Assembly: GCF_003574095.1 (NCBI RefSeq)
Contig: NZ_QWLA01000003.1
Span: forward strand, 1-64,000
Length of the DNA stretch: 64,000 nucleotides
Reading direction: 5' to 3'
Source: Calidithermus roseus
GTDB lineage: Bacteria > Deinococcota > Deinococci > Deinococcales > Thermaceae
The stretch's first letter is position 1; every line of letters starts with the position of its first letter. The translations under genes were made by a program, and so were the position numbers. The notes beneath the pieces were generated by a model, which saw only the letters and a program-made list of their open reading frames with translations, searched no databases and had not been told where the DNA came from. Positions 33,681 to 42,095 of the stretch are shown one piece after another.

Positions 33681-35097
33681 CCGCCTGGCTAAAGCCTTTC
33701 CCGGTCGAGTGCTGGCCAAACATCTGACCCAGCGTCCCGTTTTCCACCGGGTACCCCGCTACGTAGTGGAGTACCTCCTGGCCAAGTTTGCCCCGGATGG
33801 CAACGCCAATGCTGTGGCTAAGGTGCAGCGGCTGCTCCAAGAGCGCTACCCCGGACCTGAGGAGCGGGAGCGGGTCAAGGACCAACTGCTGCGCAAGGGC
33901 CGCTTTGTGCTTATCGATGAACTCGAGGTGCAGGTAGATCTGTCTACCGGGCGGTATTCCGCGCGCATCCCTAGCCTGGGCGAGATCAAAGCCGAAGTCC
34001 CTTTCGACTTGACCGAGCGCTACCCTGGGGTGCTGTACGGTCTTTGGGGAACCATTGAACTCAGCTACGATCCGGCACGGCGCCAGGTTCGAGTAGCGGA
34101 TTTCCTGCCTTTCCAGGTGGCCCGCATCGATCTGGAGGAGTATCGTCGGGCGCGTGAGGCCTTCACGGAGGCGGAATGGATCGATGTCCTTCTTATGAGC
34201 CTTGGGATCAATCCAAGGCTACTAGGTACCCGGCTCAAGCTACTTTATCTGGCGCGCCTGGCGCCGCTGGTGGAACCAGGATTGCACCTGATGGAGCTGG
34301 GCCCGAGACAAACAGGGAAGACCTTTCTCCTGCGCAACACCTCACCAGAGGTTTTCCTGATTTCTGGTGGCAGGGCCACTCCGGCGACGCTTTTTTATCA
34401 TCAGTTGCAGCGCAAACCTGGGCTGATCCCCACCTATCAGGTAGTGATTTTCGATGAGGTGGCCCATACCCGTTGGGATGACCCTGCGCTGCTATCGACT
34501 CTAAAAGACTTCATGGAATCGGGCCGGTTCAGCCGCGGCAACCGCAGCTTTCATGCTCAGGCCTCCCTAGTCTTCTTGGGCAACACCGACAGTGCGGCGG
34601 TTCCTCAAACCAAGGTATTACCCGATGGGTTAGTAGGAGATACAGCTTTTCTAGACCGGCTGGCGGGGCTGCTGCCCGGCCATGAATTTCCCAAACTGGG
34701 CCCTGAATGGCTGAACCAGGACTATGGACTGGTGCTGGATTACCTGGCCGAGGTGTTGAAGCGTCTGCGGGTGCAGGCTTTTGAGCCAGAATTGACACCC
34801 TATTTACCCTCGGGCCTCACTCAGCGCGATGTGCGGGCGGTATTCAAGCTGGTGGCGGCGCTGCTCAAACTGATCTTTCCGGGAGGGGATTGGCCTGCGA
34901 GAGTCCTGGGCGAGCTGGTCGATCTGGCGCTGGAGCTTCGAGAGCGGGTGTATGCAGAGCTGAAGTACTGGAACCCGGCAGAATTTCCCTCACGGCAGTT
35001 CGGTTCGCGCCCTGTGGAAGGTGAACCGGAGTCGCTCGAAACCAACCCTAACCCCTCGGTGAGAAATGCGACGGAACCCGATGCGGGTACAAACTAA
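33673..35097 (+). CDS. BrxL-like AAA+ ATPase lacking a Lon protease domain, gene 4 of the four-gene system
   Basis: A 474-aa protein; the start at 33673 has GGAGG nine bases upstream and overlaps the preceding gene. The AAA+ core is intact: Walker A GPRQTGKT (210-217), Walker B VVIFDEVA with D261 and E262, and sensor 1 in FLGNTDS (N304). The N-terminal 200 residues and the phrase MELGPRQTGKTFLLRN resemble BrxL, the Lon-like protein of BREX phage-defence systems. Full BrxL is longer and ends in a Lon-type S16 peptidase with Ser/Lys; this one ends about 130 residues after the ATPase core, without it. None of the other BREX genes is nearby. It may load onto DNA or act as a motor. Confidence 0.72.
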   Translation: MNDRLAKAFPGRVLAKHLTQRPVFHRVPRYVVEYLLAKFAPDGNANAVAKVQRLLQERYPGPEERERVKDQLLRKGRFVLIDELEVQVDLSTGRYSARIPSLGEIKAEVPFDLTERYPGVLYGLWGTIELSYDPARRQVRVADFLPFQVARIDLEEYRRAREAFTEAEWIDVLLMSLGINPRLLGTRLKLLYLARLAPLVEPGLHLMELGPRQTGKTFLLRNTSPEVFLISGGRATPATLFYHQLQRKPGLIPTYQVVIFDEVAHTRWDDPALLSTLKDFMESGRFSRGNRSFHAQASLVFLGNTDSAAVPQTKVLPDGLVGDTAFLDRLAGLLPGHEFPKLGPEWLNQDYGLVLDYLAEVLKRLRVQAFEPELTPYLPSGLTQRDVRAVFKLVAALLKLIFPGGDWPARVLGELVDLALELRERVYAELKYWNPAEFPSRQFGSRPVEGEPESLETNPNPSVRNATEPDAGTN

Positions 35098-35148
35098 AAT
35101 GGGCACAGCTTGTCGGTGTGCCGGTAAGAGCACTCACCGTGAACCGAC

Positions 35149-35733
35149 TCAATCCGGAATGAGCTTGAACAGCCGCCCGGAGAGGCTCACGCTGGCCTTT
35201 TCCAGGGTGTAGTTCACGGTGTCTCCCGCCAGGCTCACCTTCAGCCCGACGCGGAATTTTCCGGTCTTCAGCAAGCCGAAAGCCGGGTTGGCCTCGTTGA
35301 GGGTGGCATCGAGCTCGAGCGGCTTCTCTTCGCCGGGGTTGAGGTTGACCGAGCCGGAAAGGACCGTGTAATCCTCGCTGCCGTCGTAGATGAAGCCGTC
35401 GCTTGGAGGGGCCACGTGGATCTCCAGGCTCACGCTCGCCGGGGCGCTGCCGGTGTTCTTTAGGCTTAGGCGGGCCTCGAGCCTGGCCTTTTCCAGGATG
35501 TCCAGACTGGGCAGGTCGAGGGCAAGGCCATCGGGGTCGTTGCCGTAGGTTCCGTCTCCGTCGTCATCGGGGAGAAAAAGGGTGGCGTTGGTGAGGTCTA
35601 GTTGCCCGCTGCGGGAGGCGGTGGGTATGTACGAGAGCACGTTCACCCGCACCGTGGTCAACGTGTGGCCGCTACAGGCGGCCAGCACGAGTGCCAGAGC
35701 AAGCATAAGAATCGGGGTATGCTTCATGGTCAT
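35149..35733 (-). CDS. Putative lipoprotein
   Basis: A 194-aa protein with a lipoprotein signal: ILMLALALVLAACSG, with LAAC as lipobox. The mature part is beta-rich, with repeated patterns of the kind LSLKNTGSAPASVSLEIHV and a stretch of Asp/Gly (DDDGDGTYGNDPDG) that could bind calcium. I do not recognise a function. It lies four bases downstream of the outer-membrane protein gene and is probably co-transcribed. It converges with the end of the AAA+ gene. Confidence 0.65.
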   Translation of the reverse strand: MTMKHTPILMLALALVLAACSGHTLTTVRVNVLSYIPTASRSGQLDLTNATLFLPDDDGDGTYGNDPDGLALDLPSLDILEKARLEARLSLKNTGSAPASVSLEIHVAPPSDGFIYDGSEDYTVLSGSVNLNPGEEKPLELDATLNEANPAFGLLKTGKFRVGLKVSLAGDTVNYTLEKASVSLSGRLFKLIPD

Positions 35734-35737
35734 GCTT

Positions 35738-37060
35738 CTAGAAGCCTACGCTAAGGGCCAGGCCGTAGACGGTTCCCCTGACGACAGGGGCCTGGTGGAC
35801 CGTGAGGGCGGCGTCCAGGCTGAGGCCCTCGAGCCGCACCCCTCCGCCCAGCCCGAACTTGAAGCCCCCCTCCAGGCCCGCCCCGGCCCGCAGCCGGTAG
35901 GGCCCCAGGGCGTATTCCGCCCCGAGGTGGAAGCTACTGTCCGCGGAGGAAAAGTCGGCCCCTATGAGGAGGCTGCCTTCCTCCAGGGGCATCCGGTAAG
36001 CCCCGTTGAGGAACACCGCCGGGGCGAACCCCGCGCTCTGCCGTAGGGCTGGGGCTTCGCTCGAGCTCCCGTTCTGCAAGGTGACCTCCGTTCCCGACCA
36101 GCGCGCGAAGCCCACGACGTTCGACACCCCGAGGCCGAAGGTGTACTCCTGGTAATCCACCACCACCCCCACGTCGGCACGAAGGCCGAAGCCTTGGCCG
36201 TTGCCAGGCACGCTGTAGAAGTAGCGCACCTCGTAGTCGGTGCCGTTGGGGTTGCCGTCTTGGTCGAAGGTAGGGCGGGCCATGGCCTGGGCCTCGAGGT
36301 ATCCCAGGCCGTAGAAGCCCTCCCCACGCACTCCGGCGTAGACTTTCCCCTCGAAGTCGGGAATCTCCGGCAAGGGTGTGGCGTAGGCGAGGTTCAGCCC
36401 CACCGCGCCCATGGCGCTGGTGCGACCGATGAGGGCGCAGGGCGAGGGGGTGGCGCTGCGGCAGCGGTTGAGGTCCCCCGTTCGCATGGCCTGCTTGAGG
36501 TCCTCACTCGCCTCCATGCCGAGGCCACCGCTGCCAAGGATGAGGGCCAACTCGAGCCCCAGCCCCGGCACGCCGGTCTGGAGGGGGAGGCGCAAAAGCG
36601 CGGGAGGGGTCAGCGCCGAAGCCACCCGGCCACCGCCCCCCACGCTGAAGTCGAGGTTCAGAGGGTTGCCCTGACCGTCGGTGATGCTGATTTCATCCTG
36701 GCCAATGGAGAAAACCACCTCATCCGGACTGCGCGCGGGGTTGAAGAGAAAGGCGTCCAGATGGGTGAGCTGGTCGTAGAAGCTCAGGGCGTCGAAGCGC
36801 TGTTTGAAGGTCTGGCGGTCGTAGAAGTAGGCCAGGGCGTTGGTCTCGGGGAACAGCGGGAGGACCAGCCGCAGAAGGCCCAGCGGCAGGCGGAAGCCCT
36901 CCTTCTCGGCATAAGTAGAAGGGTATGTGGTGTAGGCCGGGTTGTAGGGCGCGGCCTCGGGTCCGGGGAGGATCAGCCCGCCCAGGCCCTGCTGGCGGAC
37001 GCCTTGCGCCAGGGCCATTGCCGAGCCGATCGCCATAAGGAGCAAAAGCCATCTTCTCAT
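35738..37060 (-). CDS. Outer-membrane beta-barrel protein
   Basis: A 440-aa protein with a signal peptide (MRRWLLLLMAIGSAMALAQG) and a C-terminal half of alternating aromatic/Gly beta strands (AGVRGEGFYGLGYLEAQ, GLRADVGVVVDYQEYTFGLGVSN, LGAEYALGPYRLRAGAGLEGGFKFGLGGGVRL), ending in Phe, as outer-membrane barrels do. It is similar in style to the conjugal-transfer TraF/DUF barrel proteins, but no specific family is certain. The neighbouring lipoprotein may be a partner. Confidence 0.65.
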   Translation of the reverse strand: MRRWLLLLMAIGSAMALAQGVRQQGLGGLILPGPEAAPYNPAYTTYPSTYAEKEGFRLPLGLLRLVLPLFPETNALAYFYDRQTFKQRFDALSFYDQLTHLDAFLFNPARSPDEVVFSIGQDEISITDGQGNPLNLDFSVGGGGRVASALTPPALLRLPLQTGVPGLGLELALILGSGGLGMEASEDLKQAMRTGDLNRCRSATPSPCALIGRTSAMGAVGLNLAYATPLPEIPDFEGKVYAGVRGEGFYGLGYLEAQAMARPTFDQDGNPNGTDYEVRYFYSVPGNGQGFGLRADVGVVVDYQEYTFGLGVSNVVGFARWSGTEVTLQNGSSSEAPALRQSAGFAPAVFLNGAYRMPLEEGSLLIGADFSSADSSFHLGAEYALGPYRLRAGAGLEGGFKFGLGGGVRLEGLSLDAALTVHQAPVVRGTVYGLALSVGF

Positions 37061-37273
37061 GATTTATCTCCCAAATGCCCCTGCACGCAGAGAGTATAGG
37101 GCTTGCACAGAAACGGGTGCGGTAGTTTTCGTATAAGACCTGCTCGGTCTTCATCTTCGCGAACCGGCTGGCCCTCGACCACGACCCCGAAGTCCCCCGC
37201 GGTCCCCGCCAGCGAGCACGGCCAAAGATGACCGCCACGCACCTCGAGTGCTGGGCCCTCCCGCTCTCGCCCC
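37061..37273. other. Gap with nothing recognised
   Basis: About 210 bases between the barrel-protein start and the CARF-HEPN stop. Short frames on the minus strand lack ribosome-binding sites and family motifs. The composition is GC-rich like coding DNA, so it may hold gene debris. Confidence 0.3.
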
Positions 37274-38482
37274 TCACCAGCGGGGCCAAGGTGGGGCGGC
37301 CTCGAGGCTCTTCTCGGCCAGGTAAGCCCGCAGGGCCTCGTAGTCGGCGGCCTCCACCGGCCTGGTCCCGTGGGCCAGAATGCTGCTGTTGCGCCGTTGC
37401 AGCAACTCCCTCAGCCGCTGGCCGTAGTCGCCAAAGAGTTGCTGTGCCAGGGTGTTGCTCTGCCCACTTCGCGTATCGATGTCGAAAGCCAGCGACAGCG
37501 TTTCCTTCAGCCCCAGCACCCCCCCGGCCCGGCTGCCCAGGTCGGCTAGCGCGGCGGGGTAGGTCTCGGGCTGCCGCAGCACCAGCTTGTGGCGGGCGTA
37601 GATGTCGGCCTCGGCGGCCAACTCCACCGCCCGGTACAGCCGGGCCAGAGCGTCGTCGTAGCGCCCCGCCGCCGCCCGTCGCTCGGCGTTGGCCAGCAGG
37701 TCGGCCAGCAGCTCGAAGCTGGGCGCGTTGCCCCGCTCCAGCAGCCGCTCCAGCCGCTCCAGATCCCGCTCGAGCTCCTGCAGCACCCGCACCTTGCCGC
37801 CGTGGCCCCAGGCCTCCGCCACGGCCAGGGTGGGCTCGAGATGCTCACGCAGCAGCTTATGCGCGAGGGCGTGCTGGAAGCGGTCCCACGCCGCCAGCCC
37901 CTCCACTACCCCCGCGAGGTGGCGGTAGAAGCGCTCCTCCGAAGGGCTCAGCTCACGCCGCAGCAGGGCCTGGAGGTGGGCTTGGGCCGCTCCCATCTGA
38001 CCCGTGTTCCAGGCCTGGATGAAGTCTGACCACTCCCGCACCCCGTAGCGGGTGGTGGGGTCTTCCAGCAGACGCAAGCGCTCGCTTCCGCTGGCGACCC
38101 GCCCGGCCTCATCGCGCTGCTCCCCGCCCACGTAGCTAAACGTCACCCCCCGCCCGCTCAGCGCCAGCACCACCCCCGCCACCATGGGCTTAGTGCCCCC
38201 CGTAAGGTCGGCCACCACGCTGCGCGCCTCCCACTCCAGCGCCTTGTGCAGGGCTTTCTGGGCCACGCGGTAGCTCTCGGTGAGGTTTTCGGGGTCATCC
38301 AGCAACAGGGTATGATGGCGCAGACTCCCGCCATACTCCCGCACAAGCTCGGCAACCACCACCTGCGAAGTCTGGCTAGCGATGAAGACCACCCCATCCG
38401 GCGCGTGTTCGGTCAGCGCGTACTCCACCGGCGCGCGGCTTTGTCCGACTGTCACGATCAGTACCTGCCGTACTTCCGCCAT
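37274..38482 (-). CDS. CARF-HEPN CRISPR-associated protein (TIGR02710/Csm6-like), copy A
   Basis: A 402-aa protein. The N-terminal 150 residues form a Rossmann-like CARF domain (VLIVTVGQSRAPVEYAL; VVADLTGGTKPMVAGVVLAL), the sensor for cyclic oligoadenylates made by type III complexes. The C-terminal half is helical and carries the HEPN ribonuclease motif RNSSILAH near residue 375. It would be an activated RNase once it binds its messenger. It is transcribed from the trailing end of the CRISPR array, in the same direction. There is no Shine-Dalgarno sequence. No Cas10 gene, the usual messenger source, is found in this window. Confidence 0.82.
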   Translation of the reverse strand: MAEVRQVLIVTVGQSRAPVEYALTEHAPDGVVFIASQTSQVVVAELVREYGGSLRHHTLLLDDPENLTESYRVAQKALHKALEWEARSVVADLTGGTKPMVAGVVLALSGRGVTFSYVGGEQRDEAGRVASGSERLRLLEDPTTRYGVREWSDFIQAWNTGQMGAAQAHLQALLRRELSPSEERFYRHLAGVVEGLAAWDRFQHALAHKLLREHLEPTLAVAEAWGHGGKVRVLQELERDLERLERLLERGNAPSFELLADLLANAERRAAAGRYDDALARLYRAVELAAEADIYARHKLVLRQPETYPAALADLGSRAGGVLGLKETLSLAFDIDTRSGQSNTLAQQLFGDYGQRLRELLQRRNSSILAHGTRPVEAADYEALRAYLAEKSLEAAPPWPRW

Positions 38483-38525
38483 GCCGCCATGCTAACAAGA
38501 AAAAGTCCGCCCCTACCTGGGCGGA

Positions 38526-40498
38526 GCGATGATCCCCTTGCGGGGCTTTTTGTTTGCATCCGCGGTGCGGGTGCGGGGGCCATGACCGACGAAGAAAGTT
38601 GCAATCCCCTTGCGGGGCTTTTTGTTTGCATCGCGCAGTGGAGAGCTTGAAGGCCCTCAGGGCCCCCGAGGTTGCAATCCCCTTGCGGGGCTTTTTGTTT
38701 GCATCGCGGGCCTGCAGCAGGGCCGCGGCGATGAGGGAGTGAAGGTTGCAATCCCCTTGCGGGGCTTTTTGTTTGCATCCAAATAGGGGGCGCACCACCC
38801 CGCGCCCATAGGGGGGGCGCGTTGCAATCCCCTTGCGGGGCTTTTTGTTTGCATCCCCCGGAAACGGGGATCCAGGAGAGGCCTAAGGTAGTGGGGTTGC
38901 AATCCCCTTGCGGGGCTTTTTGTTTGCATCATGGGGCAGGCTAGCTCGATGCTCCTGCCCTCCTCCTGGTGTTGCAATCCCCTTGCGGGGCTTTTTGTTT
39001 GCATCACATCCTGGAGTACAACTCCAGGAGGAGCGGGCTGGATGAGTTGCAATCCCCTTGCGGGGCTTTTTGTTTGCATCCCAGCCGCTTCAGCCGAGCG
39101 GTCGCCCAAAACATGCTCTGTTGCAATCCCCTTGCGGGGCTTTTTGTTTGCATCGCTGCACTTCCATGATGTACTTCTTCCCTCTCCGTATCGTTGCAAT
39201 CCCCTTGCGGGGCTTTTTGTTTGCATCGAGTCATGAAGCTGCACCTTCTCCAGGACAAGCTCTCGTTGCAATCCCCTTGCGGGGCTTTTTGTTTGCATCT
39301 CAGAGCCTGCGGCCCCCAGAAGGGGCCAAGATGATGACGTTGCAATCCCCTTGCGGGGCTTTTTGTTTGCATCCGTGGGTAGCCCGCTTGGAGGAGCTAC
39401 GACGCAAGGCGTTGCAATCCCCTTGCGGGGCTTTTTGTTTGCATCTCATATGCCTGAGGCCGAGGGGCCATGGCGGTCCATGATGGTTGCAATCCCCTTG
39501 CGGGGCTTTTTGTTTGCATCGCTTCTACACCGACGTCGTCAAGCTCGACCCCAAGACCTCGTTGCAATCCCCTTGCGGGGCTTTTTGTTTGCATCAGGGG
39601 AGGAGCCGCCCTCCGTAGGTGGCGGAACCCAGATGTTGCAATCCCCTTGCGGGGCTTTTTGTTTGCATCCCGCATCATCGGGTTCCCCGACGAGGCCTTG
39701 GTAGCCTGGGCGTTGCAATCCCCTTGCGGGGCTTTTTGTTTGCATCTGAGCGAGGAAGAGATCAAGGCCCTCTTGGCGCCGGCCCTGTTGCAATCCCCTT
39801 GCGGGGCTTTTTGTTTGCATCCCACCACGAGCGGTGGCGCCACCATGAGCGACGAGGAAGTGTTGCAATCCCCTTGCGGGGCTTTTTGTTTGCATCGTCG
39901 AAGATGATGACGACGGAGACTGGGCCGTCCGGCCCGGTTGCAATCCCCTTGCGGGGCTTTTTGTTTGCATCCTTTGCAAGCAGCCTCTCCGATGCGGAGT
40001 TAATGGCGGTGGTGGTTGCAATCCCCTTGCGGGGCTTTTTGTTTGCATCACACAAGATGCTGTGTGGCGCTTCAGGGAAGTTCGCCCTCCAGTTGCAATC
40101 CCCTTGCGGGGCTTTTTGTTTGCATCTGGTGGAGGTGGGGCCCTCCGGCCCAAGCTCGGTCGTGTTGCAATCCCCTTGCGGGGCTTTTTGTTTGCATCTC
40201 GCTCATCCAGTGTAGGTCGGCCAATAGCTCACCGGTTACGGTTGCAATCCCCTTGCGGGGCTTTTTGTTTGCATCCCGATGCGGAGTTGATGGCGGTGGT
40301 GGAGCACGAGATCGGTTGCAATCCCCTTGCGGGGCTTTTTGTTTGCATCCTGGAGGGCGAGGAGCGCCAGCGGGCCGAGGCCGAAGCCGTTGCAATCCCC
40401 TTGCGGGGCTTTTTGTTTGCATCAGGCCCCTAGAAGGAGGGGAGGATGGGGAAAAGGGAAGAAGTTGCAATCCCCTTGCGGGGCTTTTTGTTTGCATC
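38526..40498 (-). CRISPR. CRISPR array 1, 27 repeats of 35 bp (type III-associated style)
   Basis: On the + strand each unit begins GTTGCAATCCCC, has a CCCCTTGCGGGG stem, and ends TTTGTTTGCATC. I count 26 intact repeats (first at 38598, last at 40464-40498) plus a degenerate one at 38526-38560, hence 26 spacers of about 36-42 bases. The array is read on the minus strand: there the repeat ends GGGATTGCAAC, which gives a type III-like 8-base 5' handle; the degenerate repeat is at the far end; and cas2/cas1 lie next to the other end at 40.8 kb. Two spacers (39972-40014 and 40276-40314) share 25 of 26 bases. Confidence 0.97.
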
Positions 40499-40845
40499 AG
40501 CATACCCCCAAAAACACCGTTCTGTACAGGTGCCCCAGGGGGTAGTTTTATGAGAAAAGCGAGTTATCCACAGGTAGGCTGTGGATAACTGCGAAAAAAG
40601 TGACGTTTATAGCGATGGGCGCTTACTTTCCTGCGCATTTAGATTTTTTATCGCAGGGATTTGCGATAGGAGTGGGAAGAACTCGTTTTCAAAGTGCACT
40701 CCGAGCAGGCCCGGCAAGGGGATTATACCAGTTTGCGCAAAACATAACGGGTCGTTTTGGGAGAGGGGTTTTGTGTGCTCCAGGACGAGGCAGGGACGGG
40801 TTTTTCATGAGGGATGGGTGCGATTGCGAAGGGATTTTTCGTGGG
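40499..40845 (-). promoter_or_regulatory. Leader region of CRISPR array 1
   Basis: A 347-base AT-richer stretch between the first-transcribed repeat and the cas2 stop. On the minus strand TATAAT occurs at 40727-40722 and TATAAA-like sequences nearer the array; the exact promoter is uncertain. It contains an inverted pair of DnaA boxes (listed separately). No protein-coding frame is supported here. Confidence 0.65.
40563..40589. promoter_or_regulatory. Inverted pair of perfect DnaA-box sequences in the CRISPR leader
   Basis: TTATCCACA (40564-40572) and its reverse complement TGTGGATAA (40580-40588) form an 11-bp-arm perfect palindrome with a five-base centre. Both halves equal the DnaA-box consensus. 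They lie about 65 bases from the leader-proximal repeat. Binding by DnaA is inferred from sequence identity only; the pair might instead just be a hairpin. Confidence 0.55.
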
Positions 40846-41127
40846 CTAGAGGATCAGGTAGTCGGGGTTCTCGAGCCTACGACCCAGGCCCAGAACCTCC
40901 ACCGCTCCCCCTACGGGGTAGATGCGCACACCATCCTCGCTGGGATCGATCTTCTTTTGCAGCAGCTTTTTGAGCTGCTCGAGCTGGGCAGCGTTGAGCC
41001 AGCACTCGAAGACCGAAAGCTGTACCCGCTCGCCAAAGCTCTTGAGGATGTTGGCCACCTTCACCCGGCGGCCATCGTCGGGGATGTCGTAGGCTACGGT
41101 GTAGAAGCGTTCTGTAGGCAAGCTCAC
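40846..41127 (-). CDS. cas2: CRISPR adaptation endonuclease Cas2
   Basis: A 93-aa ferredoxin-fold protein with the Cas2 hallmark YTVAYDIPDDGRRVKVANILKSFGERVQLSVFEC (catalytic Asp in YDIPDD). It overlaps cas1 by four bases. With Cas1 it forms the integrase that adds spacers. It is a different subfamily from the type I-E Cas2 at 57351-57743. Confidence 0.95.
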   Translation of the reverse strand: MSLPTERFYTVAYDIPDDGRRVKVANILKSFGERVQLSVFECWLNAAQLEQLKKLLQKKIDPSEDGVRIYPVGGAVEVLGLGRRLENPDYLIL

Positions 41128-42095
41128 CTCCAGAGGTAATAGGGGCTGTAGGCATCGCGCTTCAGCAGGGCCGCTTTGAGGCGGGCGGCCTGGGTTTCGA
41201 TGAGTTGCTGGTAGGGTTGGCGGAAGCCCTGCGGGTGCTGAGCCTCCTTGGCGAGGCGCTCTTCCAGTAGGCGCAGCAGCACCTTGCGGCCAGTGTCGTT
41301 GAGGTAGACCCCGCCGTCACGGGCTTCGGCGTGCTTCTTAGGGTCTAGCTCGCCGCGCAGGAAGGCCGAGATGACCACCACGTCCACCACCGGAACGCGG
41401 AACTCTTCCATCAGGTCGAAGGCCAAAGCCGGGTTGCGCCGTCCCTCGGCGTGCAGCAGGCCCAGCTCGGGGTGCAGTCCCGCCAGGTGCAGCGCCAGCA
41501 AGACCCGCCCCAGCAAGAGCATGTAGCCATAGGACAAGGCCGCATTGACCGCATCCGTGGGCGGGCGGCGGTTGCGCCCGGAGAAGCCGTAGGGTGAGAG
41601 CACCGCTTGCAAGCCGGAAAAGTAGGCCCGCGCGGCGTTGCCTTCCACCCCCCGCAGGGCCTCGAGGCTGGAAGTCTGGGGCAGGGCCTCGAGGGCGGCC
41701 CGAATCTCGCTCTGCTGGAGCGCGGTGGGGGCCTGACGCGAGAGCCGCTCGAGCAGCACCAGCCCCGAGCGCAGCTTGCCCAGCAGGAAGCTTTGGGCTA
41801 GGGGGAGAGGGGCTTGCTGGACCTGCATCTGGGCCCGCAGTACCTCGGGGGAGAGGCCCTGCGGCGCCATGGCCTGCCCATAGAGCTGGCCCTCCAGCGA
41901 GGCGTAGAGCACCGGCACCCCCTGCCGCAGCAAAAAGGCCAGCGCCGGAGTGGTCAGGCGCACGTTGCCCCAGACCACCACCCCCCGCACCTTGCGGGCC
42001 GGAAGCTCGGCCAGGATTTGCTCGTCCAGCTCGACCAAAAGCCGCCCCGCCCTCAGGCGCAGGGTGGAGGACTGCTCGGTGAGGTGGAGGGTCAC
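41124..42095 (-). CDS. cas1: CRISPR integrase Cas1 (type I/III form)
   Basis: A 323-aa protein with an N-terminal beta domain (VWGNVRLTTPALAFLLRQGVPVLYAS) and an all-helical catalytic C-terminal domain. The metal ligands are recognisable: Glu in GVEGNAARAYF, His in LLHAEGRRNPALAFDLMEEFR, and the Asp/Glu of that same segment. It overlaps the preceding CARF-HEPN gene by four bases. It adds new spacers to array 1. Confidence 0.95.
   Translation of the reverse strand: MTLHLTEQSSTLRLRAGRLLVELDEQILAELPARKVRGVVVWGNVRLTTPALAFLLRQGVPVLYASLEGQLYGQAMAPQGLSPEVLRAQMQVQQAPLPLAQSFLLGKLRSGLVLLERLSRQAPTALQQSEIRAALEALPQTSSLEALRGVEGNAARAYFSGLQAVLSPYGFSGRNRRPPTDAVNAALSYGYMLLLGRVLLALHLAGLHPELGLLHAEGRRNPALAFDLMEEFRVPVVDVVVISAFLRGELDPKKHAEARDGGVYLNDTGRKVLLRLLEERLAKEAQHPQGFRQPYQQLIETQAARLKAALLKRDAYSPYYLWR

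Noticed and set aside
33673-35097. A canonical BREX locus
   Set aside because: Only the BrxL-like ATPase is present; there is no methylase, PglZ, BrxC or BrxA/B gene, and the protease domain is missing.
37057-37242. A 61-codon minus-strand frame between the barrel protein and the CARF-HEPN gene
   Set aside because: No start signal, and no domain or conserved motif could be seen.
38376-40588. Long open frames on both strands across CRISPR array 1, with repeated peptides such as MQTKSPARGLQ and CNPLAGLFVCI
   Set aside because: They are translations of the repeat unit in various frames. No ribosome-binding sites, and the period equals repeat plus spacer.
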